Made by a program: the position numbers and the translations under genes. From Flexivirga caeni (lineage in GTDB: Bacteria > Actinomycetota > Actinomycetes > Actinomycetales > Dermatophilaceae): a DNA stretch of 64,000 bases. Below are positions 1 through 8,608 of this stretch, one piece after another. Location of the stretch: assembly GCF_003724155.1 (NCBI RefSeq), contig NZ_RJJQ01000022.1, positions 1 through 64,000 on the forward strand, written 5' to 3'. The notes beneath the pieces are model-generated. The model worked only from the letters and a program-made list of their open reading frames with translations, was not told where the DNA came from and ran no database searches. The number at the start of each line of letters is the position of its first letter. Position 1 is the stretch's first letter.

Positions 1-191
1 GCCGGGACACCCGCCACCCACCCGGTCCCCCATCCGCCGCACCCTGATGAACATCGAATGGCAACACGCACTCCGCTGCGACTGAGCCACGGATGCGTGG
101 ACAGCGGAAACTCCGACGGCGCGATATTCGCTGCCGTGATTTCAACAGCCACGTGGCTTCTCCTCCTGTTGCCGAGTGGTGCTGTGAAGTA
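1..191. other. Left edge, no supported gene
   Basis: No reading frame here has recognisable protein content or a convincing ribosome-binding site. The stretch lies downstream of the leftward ATP-grasp gene, so it is probably 3' flanking DNA. I see no strong terminator hairpin. Confidence 0.4.
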
Positions 192-1358
192 TCAGAACCA
201 ACAGTGGCCCGCGCACTTGGCCAGGTCCTCGCTCAGCGCGCGGTGGTCGTCATTCACGAGCAGGCCGATCGCCGACACGTATCTGCCGAAGTGACCGGGC
301 TTCGCCGGGAGGCGATGCAATGTCAGTGCTGAACTCAACGTCGGCGGTGGCTGGAGATTCTGCCGCGGGCGGCCGAGCAGCGAGATCCATGCCGCGTGCC
401 TCCCTGTCGTGTGGAACGCCGGAGCCGGAAGACCGGCCTGGATCTGCAGATGCGCGGATTCGAGGTTATGGCCGCTCACGACCCGTGCCATTTCGGACAC
501 CATCGCCCCCGGAGCCCGAGCGCACACCTCCATGACGACCAGCCGCTCGCCGGTCTCGAAGAATTCCAGATGCGTAGCGAACCGCCCGTCGGTTCCCAGA
601 GCCCGAGCGACCCGGGCGCCCAATGCGATCGCGTCGTCGTGGAGATCCTGTCCCGGCGGGACGTCGACGGCACCGAAGATCCGCGTGTCCGGAGTGGGCA
701 GCAGGCCCCCGACATACCGGCCGACCAGCACCGGACAGTAGTGCCCGTGCGTGACGAGCCCGTCGACAAAACACATCTGGCCGGAGACGAATTCCTCCAC
801 TTCCCAATCCGTTTCACCGCTATGCCTGCTCAGCCAGGACAGCCACTCGTCCGAGGAACGAAGCACTCGGACACCTCGGGAGTTCGCGCCGACCCGCGGC
901 TTCACGACGCATGGGAAGCCGAGGTCGTCCGGCAAGGCCAGCTCTACTGACAGCGTCGGCAGCAAGTGCCAGGTGGGCACCGCGATCTCGGCATCCTGCA
1001 GCGCCTGCTTCATCGCCACCTTGTCGAGATATCGGTCCAGGAGAGCGGGTGTCACGCGATCGAGGCCGAGGGCGTCGCGGATTTCGGCCAGATCCGCGAG
1101 CGAGTACTCGTCGTTCGTAACGACCTGGACATCTCCATCTGTCGCCCAAGACCTGATCCGGGTGGCCCATTGATCGGCCGGCAGCTGCATCACGTCGGCG
1201 GGTGCAGGTATGTCGGCTCGCGAGACGGCGGACGGCGCATCGGTGGTCAGCACCACGACGCGTCCCTCGGTCACACCGCGCAGATCCGTGGTCAACGGCT
1301 GAACCCGGTGCAGCACAACCACACTCGGGCGCCCGGCGCGCGGCCCTATGTCGGTCAC
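192..1358 (-). CDS. ATP-grasp domain protein
   Basis: Encodes about 388 residues. An ATP-grasp fold of the carbamoyl-phosphate-synthase/biotin-carboxylase type is visible: LLDRYLDKVAMKQAL (about 108-122), the ATP-lysine segment VVKPRVGANSRGV (about 151-163), the EVEEFVSG hinge (about 186) and the metal-binding end MEVCARAPGA (about 276-285). ATP-grasp enzymes ligate a carboxylate to an amine or thiol through an acyl phosphate; the substrate cannot be read from sequence. An open frame extends upstream, but I chose the GTG at 1358 because it overlaps the stop of the upstream nucleotidyltransferase (GTGA) and the upstream extension looks like noise. The two genes are probably translationally coupled, which hints that the nucleotidyltransferase and ligase act in one small pathway. 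Confidence 0.8.
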   Translation of the reverse strand: MTDIGPRAGRPSVVVLHRVQPLTTDLRGVTEGRVVVLTTDAPSAVSRADIPAPADVMQLPADQWATRIRSWATDGDVQVVTNDEYSLADLAEIRDALGLDRVTPALLDRYLDKVAMKQALQDAEIAVPTWHLLPTLSVELALPDDLGFPCVVKPRVGANSRGVRVLRSSDEWLSWLSRHSGETDWEVEEFVSGQMCFVDGLVTHGHYCPVLVGRYVGGLLPTPDTRIFGAVDVPPGQDLHDDAIALGARVARALGTDGRFATHLEFFETGERLVVMEVCARAPGAMVSEMARVVSGHNLESAHLQIQAGLPAPAFHTTGRHAAWISLLGRPRQNLQPPPTLSSALTLHRLPAKPGHFGRYVSAIGLLVNDDHRALSEDLAKCAGHCWF

Positions 1359-2155
1359 TCGTCGCTCGGGATCGCGGCGGCAGGATCGGCGAGCCGGGCG
1401 TGGGCGAGCGCTGCGAGCGGACTGCTGGGCCGGTCGTTGCCGGTGCGCTCGGCCCAGCGGTCCAGTGCCCAGTCGTAGACGAGAGCCGTCTCGCGCAGCG
1501 ATCGACTCAGTTCCGCAACCTCTGCCGACTGAGGCAGCGCGTCGTGCACGCGCTCCATATCGGCTGCGGACAATTGGGTTTCGGCGGAGTGCCATTCGCC
1601 GCCGAGCATCGGCACTACCCGGCCCATCAGGGTGTCGACCACACCTGCGCGCACCGCGAATCGCTCACCGTGCCGCAAGCGTGCTTGCAACCCGAGCAGC
1701 CACGGCCAGGTGAAGCTGTCCAGCGCGGCGGCGTCGAACTCCGGCGGGGACCAGCTCGCGACGGCCTGGGTCAGCTGCTCCTCGACGTTCGCCCGATCGA
1801 GCAACACGACGAAGCCCCGGGCGATGCCGCCGAACACGCCCACAGACTCCTCGGCGATCGTCAGGTCCAGCTCGTGCAGCTCGTCGTCCCAGACCTGGTA
1901 ACGGAAGTCACCTTGCCAACTCGGTTCCTGGACGTATGCCGGAGCCGTGCCCATGACGGCCGCAGCGATCGCAGCACGCGCATCCCACAACTCCGCCCGA
2001 CGGCCAGGCTCGGCCACCAGGATCAGGTCCAGGTCCGAGAAGTCGTTGTCCACTCCCTGCGCCACCGAACCGAACACGACGACAGCGCGAACGGACGGTT
2101 GATCCGCCGCCCACGCGGTTGCCCGATCGGCGAATTCCCTTGCTGTGGTCGTCAT
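1355..2155 (-). CDS. Pol-beta-type nucleotidyltransferase
   Basis: About 266 residues. The N-terminus carries the nucleotidyltransferase signature VVVFGSVAQG followed by DFSDLDLILV, the GS...DxD arrangement that binds metal and NTP. A helical C-terminal half follows, as in the minimal and aminoglycoside (ANT-like) nucleotidyltransferases. The start at 2155 has an AGGAGG box 5 nt upstream; a further upstream ATG is less likely. It begins 13 nt after the stop of the CDF exporter gene and overlaps the ATP-grasp gene by 4 nt, so arsR, the exporter, this gene and the ligase may be one transcript. The substrate is unknown; resistance to an antibiotic is possible but not shown. Confidence 0.8.
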   Translation of the reverse strand: MTTTAREFADRATAWAADQPSVRAVVVFGSVAQGVDNDFSDLDLILVAEPGRRAELWDARAAIAAAVMGTAPAYVQEPSWQGDFRYQVWDDELHELDLTIAEESVGVFGGIARGFVVLLDRANVEEQLTQAVASWSPPEFDAAALDSFTWPWLLGLQARLRHGERFAVRAGVVDTLMGRVVPMLGGEWHSAETQLSAADMERVHDALPQSAEVAELSRSLRETALVYDWALDRWAERTGNDRPSSPLAALAHARLADPAAAIPSDE

Positions 2156-2168
2156 ACAAGCCTCCTGA

Positions 2169-3203
2169 TCAACCATTGTGCGCGCCGACCGGACTCACAT
2201 GGACGACCGCCGTTGTCAGCCGGGGTATCCGATCGCACAAGTCATGCTCGACGCGGAGCGCGATGTCGTGCCCGGCGGGGCCGGGTAGGTCGTCGGCGAC
2301 TGCCACGTCGGTCTCTGCGTGCAAGGTGTGCCCGATCCACCGCACTCGCACCGCGCGCACGTCACTCACCCCCGGGGTCGTCGCGATGACGGTCCGAACC
2401 CGGCCGACCAGCTCCGGGTCCACCGCGTCCATCAGCCGGGCGCCGACCTGTGTGACCGCGGACCGCAGGACCCCGAGGATGGCGACGGCGATCAGCAACC
2501 CGATGACCGGGTCGGCCCATGGCAGACCGATCGCGACGCCGGCGGCGCCCAGCACCACTGCCAGTGAGGTGAACCCGTCGGTGCGGGCGTGCAGGCCGTC
2601 CGCGACCAAGGCCGCAGACCCGATCTGGCGCCCGACCCGGATGCGATACCGGGCGACCGCCTCGTTGCCGGCGAAGCCGATCGCGCCTGCCACTGCCACT
2701 GCCCACAGGTGCGACACGTCCCGAGGATGCACAAGCCGGTCGATCGCTTCCCATCCGGCGAGCGCACTGGACAAGGCGATCATCGCGATCACGAACAACC
2801 CGGCCAGGTCTTCCGCGCGGCCATATCCGTAGGTGTACCTATCGTTCGCCGGCCGCTTGGCCAGCCAGAACGCGATCAGTAAGGGGATGGCGGTGGCTGC
2901 ATCCGCGACGTTGTGCATCGTGTCACCCAGCAATGCCACCGAGCCGGTGAACGCCACCACGACTCCTTGGAGCACTGCGGTGACTGCCAGGGCCCCCAGA
3001 CCGATCCACAACGCGCGCCGGCCACGCGCATCGGCTTCCAGTGCTTCGTCGATCTGGTCGGCAGCGTCGTGCGAATGTCCGCCGGTGAGTTCGGAGAGGG
3101 TATGACGCATCCGCGCCCACCGTCCCGACTGGTGCTCATGCGCGTGGCCGTGCTCATGCGCGTGCGGGTGGCTGTGACCGTGATCGTGCGGGTGGCCGGT
3201 CAT
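2169..3203 (-). CDS. CDF-family divalent cation exporter
   Basis: A 344-residue cation diffusion facilitator, the family that exports Zn2+ and related ions in exchange for protons. The N-terminus is a cytosolic His-rich tail (MTGHPHDHGHSHPHAHEHGH) typical of zinc-handling CDF proteins. Six hydrophobic segments follow with the ligand motifs LLGDTMHNVAD and LVADGLHARTDG (HxxxD pairs in TM2 and TM5), then a C-terminal metal-binding domain. It overlaps the ArsR regulator gene by 4 nt (ATGA), so exporter and repressor are co-transcribed from the promoter at 3540-3591. The metal is inferred as zinc from the His tail; Co2+ or Cd2+ cannot be excluded. Confidence 0.93.
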   Translation of the reverse strand: MTGHPHDHGHSHPHAHEHGHAHEHQSGRWARMRHTLSELTGGHSHDAADQIDEALEADARGRRALWIGLGALAVTAVLQGVVVAFTGSVALLGDTMHNVADAATAIPLLIAFWLAKRPANDRYTYGYGRAEDLAGLFVIAMIALSSALAGWEAIDRLVHPRDVSHLWAVAVAGAIGFAGNEAVARYRIRVGRQIGSAALVADGLHARTDGFTSLAVVLGAAGVAIGLPWADPVIGLLIAVAILGVLRSAVTQVGARLMDAVDPELVGRVRTVIATTPGVSDVRAVRVRWIGHTLHAETDVAVADDLPGPAGHDIALRVEHDLCDRIPRLTTAVVHVSPVGAHNG

Positions 3204-3556
3204 GACACCACGTCCTGCATGCGGTGATGCGCGGGAACGTCATCCAGCAGGTGCTCCACGTGCCCGATCGTGTCAATCACCAGCTGCCGCACGTGGCCGT
3301 TCTCCACCCGATAGAGCACGGATGTGCCCTGTTTGCGGGTCGTCACCAGCCGCGCCATCCGCATCTTCGCCAGATGCTGGGAGACGGCCGGACCGGGCTT
3401 GCCGAGCGTCTCCGCCAACTCGGACACCGATCGCTCTTCATCGAGCAGCAACCCGGCCAGTTGCAAGCGCGTCGGGTCGGCAAGGACCCGGAGGACTTCG
3501 ACCGCCAGCGTCACGACGTCCTCACCCCAGACCGGAGGATGCGTATCTGCATGCAT
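3200..3556 (-). CDS. ArsR/SmtB-family metal-sensing repressor
   Basis: About 118 residues. The winged-helix core is clear: LADPTRLQLAGLLLDEE, RSVSELAETLGKPGPAVSQHL as recognition helix, then the wing VTTRKQGTSVLYRV. His residues at the C-terminus (HVEHLL...VPAHHRM) match the alpha5-type zinc site of CzrA/SmtB proteins. The frame is open 24 codons further upstream, but I place the start at ATG 3556: a -10-like AATTAT lies 6 nt before it with a TTGACG 17 nt further up, so the mRNA appears leaderless, and the upstream extension lies over the promoter. It precedes and overlaps the CDF exporter, the standard efflux-repressor arrangement. Confidence 0.9.
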   Translation of the reverse strand: MHADTHPPVWGEDVVTLAVEVLRVLADPTRLQLAGLLLDEERSVSELAETLGKPGPAVSQHLAKMRMARLVTTRKQGTSVLYRVENGHVRQLVIDTIGHVEHLLDDVPAHHRMQDVVS

Positions 3557-3591
3557 ACGCAGATAATTGCTCTCAGGGTATGGCCCGTCAA
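3540..3591 (-). promoter_or_regulatory. arsR-CDF promoter with overlapping operator palindrome
   Basis: Reading leftward, TTGACG (3591-3586), a 17-nt spacer, AATTAT (3568-3563), 6 nt, then the ATG at 3556. A perfect 7-bp inverted repeat, TGCGTAT at 3540-3546 and ATACGCA at 3555-3561 with an 8-nt spacer, spans the predicted transcription start and the start codon. ArsR/SmtB proteins bind such dyads, so this is the likely autoregulatory operator. Confidence 0.7.
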
Positions 3592-3671
3592 GTCCGGTGC
3601 GGAGGTCCGTCCAGAGGCAAGCCAGCATCCGGGTCGTGGGGCCGAGCGGCCTCGGCAGTTAGATTGACGCT

Positions 3672-4148
3672 GTGCCTGTCTCTCCTCACATTGCGCGTCT
3701 GCGGGCGAAAGTCGGTCACGACCTGCTCGTGCTGCCATCGGTTGCCGTGCTGCCGGTTGACGAAGCCGGCCGTGTGCTTCTCGTGCGGCAAACGGATTTC
3801 GGCACGTTCGGCACGGTGGGCGGAGCAATTGACGAGGACGAGTCACCAGCTGATGCCGCGTGCCGCGAAGCGAGGGAAGAGACCGGTCTCGACGTAGAAC
3901 TGACCGGACTGGTCGGTGCCATCGGTGGCCCGGAGTTCAGGATGACCTACCCGAACGGCGACCAGGTCGCATACGTCAGCATCGTCTACATGGCCCGCAT
4001 CATCGGGGACGCGATGATCACCCCGGACGGCGACGAGGTCGACGCCGCCCAGTGGTTCGCCCGCGAAGAGTTGTGTGCTCCCGCAGTAAGTGCGTTCGCC
4101 CTCAGCACTTTTCGCGCGATCGGCTGGATCGATGAGCGGGTCGTCTAG
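3672..4148 (+). CDS. Nudix hydrolase
   Basis: A 158-residue Nudix-fold protein. The Nudix box is complete: GAIDEDE, then CREAREETGL, giving the Gx5Ex7REUxEExGU pattern that binds Mg2+ and hydrolyses nucleoside-diphosphate-linked substrates. Substrate specificity is not predictable. The GTG start is preceded by TAGATT (3660-3665) only 6 nt upstream and there is no Shine-Dalgarno sequence, so a leaderless transcript is likely. It diverges from arsR; about 115 bp separate the two starts. Confidence 0.88.
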   Translation: MPVSPHIARLRAKVGHDLLVLPSVAVLPVDEAGRVLLVRQTDFGTFGTVGGAIDEDESPADAACREAREETGLDVELTGLVGAIGGPEFRMTYPNGDQVAYVSIVYMARIIGDAMITPDGDEVDAAQWFAREELCAPAVSAFALSTFRAIGWIDERVV

Positions 4149-4162
4149 CGTTCGTATGACGA

Positions 4163-4369
4163 TCAGCGGACGACCAGCGAATCGCTGCGCCACAGCAACG
4201 ATCCCGGCGGTGGCACCAGTCCCACGTTACGGGCAACCTGCCTAGCCTCGCTCAGGTGCAACCCGACGACGTTCGGCACTTCGACGACGTCCGCGCACCG
4301 CCACTGCTCTTGGCTACCCGAGGCCGAGATCCGAGGCAATGCGACGCTGGAACACTGCGAACCAGTCAC
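4163..4369 (-). pseudogene. PASTA-domain fragment
   Basis: The frame ends with VEVPNVVGLHLSEARQVARNVGLVPPPG, a good match to the first half of a PASTA repeat (VPxVVGxxxxEAxxxLxxxGL), the peptidoglycan/beta-lactam-binding module of serine/threonine kinases and PBPs. It stops about 12 residues later, before the second half of the module. The only upstream start (GTG 4369) lies inside the neighbouring kinase gene; an internal GTG at 4270 would give about 35 residues. I see no good ribosome-binding site. It is either a very small PASTA protein coupled to the kinase gene or a decayed remnant, which I favour. Confidence 0.4.
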
Positions 4370-5201
4370 CGCCAGCGCGGTATTCGTGCGCCAACGCCTG
4401 AGCGTTCCACAGCACCCGGTAGATCGGCAGCAGCCGACTCACCTCCGGGTCATCGGCGCCCGGGTATGCCTCGGCGATGATCCGCAACACTGCCGGACCC
4501 GCCATCGATGCCCGGGCGAGGTCCCAAGCAGGGTCACCCGCGCTGGCGTCTCCCCAGTCGATGATGCCGGTGAGCTTTCCGTCGACTGGCAGGAGGTGGT
4601 CAGGCTTCAGATCGGCGTGCAACAACACGCCGGAGTCACCCATCAGCGGTGAGCCATGGATGCCTTCCGCCTCTCGCCGAATCGCAGTCTCCTGTTCCGC
4701 GCTCAACAGGCCGACCCGGACCAGGTCCTCGGCATCGCGCAGCAGCGAACCGACGAATTCCGGCCACGTGCCGAACTGGCCCCTGACAGAGTCAGGTTCG
4801 AGCGGATTGCCGACGAGCTCGATGTGTCCGTGCCCTGGCACCTCGATGGAATGCACCCGCTTCAGGGCCGCGCCGACGGCCCGGACCACCCCGTCGGTCA
4901 GGTCTCGGTCGGACGGCAACAAGTCCAGCACCAGATAGGGGACCGGCGTCACCGCCGAATCCTCCTCGTAGGCGACGACTTTGGGCACCGGCACGCCCGC
5001 AGCAGTCGCTTGTGCAAGTGCCCATGCCTCCGCGGCGAGTTCGGTGCGCGGTCCCACCTTCACGAATACGCATCGGTCGTCGTCCAACCCGACGCGGAAG
5101 TCCTCGTTGGCGACTGATCCGGGGACTGGCTCGGCGCTGACCACGGCGGCTCCCAACGTCGCAGCAACGTGGGCCGCAACCCGCTCGAAACCGGTAGCCA
5201 C
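4314..5201 (-). CDS. Aminoglycoside phosphotransferase-family kinase
   Basis: A 295-residue protein-kinase-like phosphotransferase (APH/choline-kinase superfamily). The Brenner motif LLHADLKPDHLL has His in place of the usual Asn at the end (canonical HGDLxxxN), followed by the metal-binding segment GIIDWGDASAGDPAWDLA. Members phosphorylate aminoglycosides, homoserine, choline or unknown small molecules; nothing here identifies the substrate. The start ATG lies 2 nt after the stop of the topoisomerase gene upstream, so the two may be co-transcribed. The Asn-to-His change at the metal-ligand position is notable but occurs in a few APH relatives. Confidence 0.85.
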   Translation of the reverse strand: MATGFERVAAHVAATLGAAVVSAEPVPGSVANEDFRVGLDDDRCVFVKVGPRTELAAEAWALAQATAAGVPVPKVVAYEEDSAVTPVPYLVLDLLPSDRDLTDGVVRAVGAALKRVHSIEVPGHGHIELVGNPLEPDSVRGQFGTWPEFVGSLLRDAEDLVRVGLLSAEQETAIRREAEGIHGSPLMGDSGVLLHADLKPDHLLPVDGKLTGIIDWGDASAGDPAWDLARASMAGPAVLRIIAEAYPGADDPEVSRLLPIYRVLWNAQALAHEYRAGGDWFAVFQRRIASDLGLG

Positions 5202-5202
5202 G

Positions 5203-7656
5203 TCAGCTCACGAACGCCCCGCCGACGGCCGCGATCTGCCCGGCGGGCGGCATACCGCTACCGTCCCGTTTGCCCTCGGGGCTAGGCAACTCGACGGCAG
5301 CACCCGTCGGGCTCGCAGCGCGCGCGGGGGCGGCGCCGGCCCAGGCGATGACGAGTTCATCCTCGCCGCGCAGGAAGCGGTGGCAGCGCACCCCGCCGGT
5401 CGCGCGGCCCTTGCTGGGGAACTCGTCATACGACGCAACCTTCACCGACTCCGGTCCCGTGCCGGGCAGTGCGCCGGACCCCCCGGCGCCCGTCACGACG
5501 ACGGCCGGGGCGGTCGTCGCGACCGTGCCGAACCAGATGACTTGCGCGTCCTTGCCGAGCTTGACGCCCGCCATACCACCACCGGTGCGGCCCTGCGGGC
5601 GTACCAGATCAGCCGCGTAACGCAGCAGCTGCGCGTCCGAAGTGATGAAGACCAAATCCTCTGTGCCGGTGAGGATTTCGGCCGCACCGACGACCTTGTC
5701 ACCGCCCTTCAGCGTGATCACGTCGAACGAGTCCTTGCCCGGATAGTCCGGGTTGACCCGCTTGACGACGCCCTGCTGCGTGCCGAGCGCCAGGCCCTTC
5801 GAATCGGGCGACAACGAGGTCAGCGCAAGTGGCGTCTCACCCTTGGCCAAGTCGATGTATGCCGCCAGCGGCGCCCCTCCGGCGAGCACTGGCGCGTCGT
5901 TGGTCGGTGGCAGCGTCGGCAGGTCGAGCGCGCTCAGCCGGACCAACCGGCCAGCGGACGTCACCACGCCGAATTCGCCACGGGCAGTGCTGCGGACGCG
6001 AGAGACCACGACGTCGTGCTTGCGGCGCGGGCCCTCACTCGCAACGGGCGAGTCGTCGGTCGTGCGGGCCAGCAGCCCGGTCGAGGAGAGCAGCACCCAG
6101 CACGGGTCGTCCGACACCTCCAGCGGAGTCGCCGCGGTGGCTGTTGCCTGGACGCCGGACCCTTCCAGCAGCACAGTCCGTCGCGGCGTGCCGTGCGTCT
6201 TCACTACGTCGGCAAGTTCACCGGAAACCGTTCTACGCAAAAGCTTCTCGTCGTCCAAGATCGCCTGCAATGCCGCAATCTGCTCGCGCAGTTCGGTCTG
6301 CTCCTTCTCCAGCTCGATGCGGCTGAACTTCGTCAGCCGTCGCAACCGGAGCTCCAGGATGTAGTCGGCCTGCACCTGGTCGAGGTCGAAGACCTGCATC
6401 AGCCGGCCGCGTGCCGTCTCCGCGTCGTCCGAGGTGCGGATGACCTGGATGACCTCGTCGATGTCCAGGATCGCGACGAGCAGACCGTCCACCAGATGCA
6501 ACCGGTCGGTCGCCTTGCGCAACCGGAACGCCGTGCGCCGCCGGACGACGTCGATGCGGAAGTCGACATACACCGACAACAGTTCCTTGAGGCCCAGCGT
6601 GCGCGGCTGGCCCTCGACGAGTGCGACGTTGTTGATGCCGAAGGATTCCTCCATCGGGGTGTGCTTGTAGAGCGACTCGAGCACGGCGTCCGGGTTGAAG
6701 CCGTTCTTGACGTCGATGACGAGGCGCATGCCGTTCATGTCGGACAAGTCGTTGACGTCGGCGATGCCCTGCAGCTTCTTGGCCTGCACCAGGTCCTTCA
6801 TCCGGTCGATGACCTTCTCAGCGCCCACCATGTAGGGCAACTCGGTCACGACGATGGATTTCCTGCGGGGAGTGAGGTTTTCGATCGTCGCAGTCGCGCG
6901 GGTCCGGAACGAGCCGCGCCCGGTCAGGTAGGCGTCACGGATGCCCTCCAGCCCGACGATGCGCCCGCCGCATGGCAGGTCCGGCCCGGGGACGAACTTC
7001 ATCAGATCGTCCAGCGAGCAGTCCGGGTGGTCGATCAGATGCCGTGCCGCCGCAACGACCTCGCCCAGGTTGTGCGGTGCCATATTGGTCGCCATACCGA
7101 CCGCGATGCCGCTGGCGCCGTTGACCAGCAGGTTCGGGAAGGCAGCCGGCAGCACGTCCGGCTGCTGCTCGCTCTCGTCGTAGTTGGGGACGAAATCGAC
7201 GGTGTCCTCGGAAAGGGACCTGGTCAGCTCGAGGGCGGCGCCCGCCAGCCGGACCTCGGTGTATCGCGACGCGGCCGGCCCGTTGTCCAGCGAGCCGAAA
7301 TTGCCGTGCCCATCGACGAGCGGCAGCCGCATGGTGAAGTCCTGCGCCAGCCGCACGATCGCGTCGTAGATCGCGGTGTCCCCGTGCGGGTGGTACTTGC
7401 CCATGACTTCGCCGACGACACGGGAGGACTTCACGTGGTTGCGGTCGGGGTAGAGCCGCATCTCCTCCATTGCGTAGAGGATGCGTCGCTGCACCGGCTT
7501 CAGGCCGTCCCGGGCGTCGGGAATCGCGCGGGAGTAGATGACCGAATAGGCGTACTCGAGGTATGCCGACTGCATCTCGTCGTCGACGTCGATGTCGACG
7601 ATGTTCTGCTGTGCGTCGTCGACGTATTCGGTCACGTCGCGTTTCTTGCGCGCCAT
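5203..7656 (-). CDS. parC: DNA topoisomerase IV subunit A (ParC-type)
   Basis: An 817-residue type IIA topoisomerase breakage-reunion subunit that cuts and religates DNA through Tyr132 (in [10 protein letters not shown]). The quinolone-resistance region [15 protein letters not shown] is at 91-105, with Thr94 and Asp98 at the positions of E. coli GyrA Ser83 and Asp87. The tower and coiled-coil segments follow, then a beta-pinwheel C-terminal domain that lacks a canonical GyrA box (QRRGGKG); only a degenerate [10 protein letters not shown] is seen. That favours ParC over GyrA. The partner parE is not in the window. The start has GAAGGG 5 nt upstream. The LLM oxidoreductase gene lies upstream, with an 84-bp gap that could carry the promoter. 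Confidence 0.92.
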   Translation of the reverse strand: MARKKRDVTEYVDDAQQNIVDIDVDDEMQSAYLEYAYSVIYSRAIPDARDGLKPVQRRILYAMEEMRLYPDRNHVKSSRVVGEVMGKYHPHGDTAIYDAIVRLAQDFTMRLPLVDGHGNFGSLDNGPAASRYTEVRLAGAALELTRSLSEDTVDFVPNYDESEQQPDVLPAAFPNLLVNGASGIAVGMATNMAPHNLGEVVAAARHLIDHPDCSLDDLMKFVPGPDLPCGGRIVGLEGIRDAYLTGRGSFRTRATATIENLTPRRKSIVVTELPYMVGAEKVIDRMKDLVQAKKLQGIADVNDLSDMNGMRLVIDVKNGFNPDAVLESLYKHTPMEESFGINNVALVEGQPRTLGLKELLSVYVDFRIDVVRRRTAFRLRKATDRLHLVDGLLVAILDIDEVIQVIRTSDDAETARGRLMQVFDLDQVQADYILELRLRRLTKFSRIELEKEQTELREQIAALQAILDDEKLLRRTVSGELADVVKTHGTPRRTVLLEGSGVQATATAATPLEVSDDPCWVLLSSTGLLARTTDDSPVASEGPRRKHDVVVSRVRSTARGEFGVVTSAGRLVRLSALDLPTLPPTNDAPVLAGGAPLAAYIDLAKGETPLALTSLSPDSKGLALGTQQGVVKRVNPDYPGKDSFDVITLKGGDKVVGAAEILTGTEDLVFITSDAQLLRYAADLVRPQGRTGGGMAGVKLGKDAQVIWFGTVATTAPAVVVTGAGGSGALPGTGPESVKVASYDEFPSKGRATGGVRCHRFLRGEDELVIAWAGAAPARAASPTGAAVELPSPEGKRDGSGMPPAGQIAAVGGAFVS

Positions 7657-7740
7657 TACTGCCCTTCGGTCGTGCGGGGTTCGCGCCGATCATCTTCTCT
7701 CACCGGCGCCCCCGTCGCGTGACCGACACTCGGGAGGTGG

Positions 7741-8562
7741 TCAGCCTGCGGCGTTCTCGTTCAGCCGGTCGCGCCAGGCGAGCCAGGTGCGCAGCACGCT
7801 CAGGTCGTAGTCGGGGCCGCTCGCGCCGAGGGTGAACAGGCGCGCACCGAGGTCGAGCAGCGGCTGGCCCTCCACCTCGGGATCGCCCGCGATCCCGCCG
7901 TCACGACCACGCCCGCCGACGCCGACGGACACCTCGATCTCGTCGAAATCACGGCCTACGGCCGTGCAGTGCCCGCGCAGCACCTGCAGCTTGTGCGCCA
8001 GCGTCTCGACATCGGCGAAGCTGTGCCAGATGTTCGCATGCTCGGCGACCAGCCGCAGCGTCTTCTTCTCTCCGCCACCGCCGATCAGCACCGGCATCGG
8101 ACCGGCCGGCGCGGGGTTGAGCATCCGCAGCCGCGACTCGATCCGGGGAATCGCACGCGCCAGCTCGTTGAGGCGGCCACCGGCCGTGCCGAACTCGAAT
8201 CCATAGCTGTCGTAGTCCTTTTCGAACCATCCGGACCCGATGCCGAGGATGACGCGGCCGCCAGAGACGTGGTCGACGGTGCGCGCCATGTCGGCGAGCA
8301 ACTCCGGATTGCGATAGCTGTTGCAGGTGACGAGAGCACCGAGCTGGACGCGAGAGGTCTGCTCCGCCCACGCCGCGAGCGTGGTCCAGCACTCGAAGTG
8401 CTTGCCGTCAGGGTCACCGTTCAGCGGGAAGAAGTGGTCCCAGTTGAAGATGACATCGACGCCGAGCTCCTCCGCGCGGCCGACGGCGTCCCGCATCTGC
8501 TCGTATGACGCGTGCTGTGGCTGGAGCTGGACGGCGATGCGCACCGGGCGAGAAGTCATCAC
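7741..8562 (-). CDS. LLM-class F420-dependent oxidoreductase
   Basis: A 273-residue luciferase-like (beta/alpha)8 barrel. Family features include VDVIFNWDHFFPL near the N-terminus, QLGALVTCNSYRNPELLADMA, the glycine-rich VILGIGSGWFEKDYDSYGFEF, and MPVLIGGGGEKKTLRLVAEHAN. Such proteins in actinobacteria usually use coenzyme F420, sometimes FMN; the substrate is unknown. Two adjacent ATG codons (8562, 8559) are equally possible starts. It is divergent from the FMN hydroxy-acid dehydrogenase with only 46 bp between. Confidence 0.88.
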   Translation of the reverse strand: MMTSRPVRIAVQLQPQHASYEQMRDAVGRAEELGVDVIFNWDHFFPLNGDPDGKHFECWTTLAAWAEQTSRVQLGALVTCNSYRNPELLADMARTVDHVSGGRVILGIGSGWFEKDYDSYGFEFGTAGGRLNELARAIPRIESRLRMLNPAPAGPMPVLIGGGGEKKTLRLVAEHANIWHSFADVETLAHKLQVLRGHCTAVGRDFDEIEVSVGVGGRGRDGGIAGDPEVEGQPLLDLGARLFTLGASGPDYDLSVLRTWLAWRDRLNENAAG

Positions 8563-8608
8563 CCCACACTAGAGTCGGGCCGAAACCGATCGAGCGGAAG
8601 GTCATCCG

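Noticed and set aside
4981-7722. A 913-codon open frame opposite parC
   Set aside because: Antisense to a clear topoisomerase gene. Its Gln/Arg/Val-rich content is what the complement of a GC-rich gene produces; no domain is visible.
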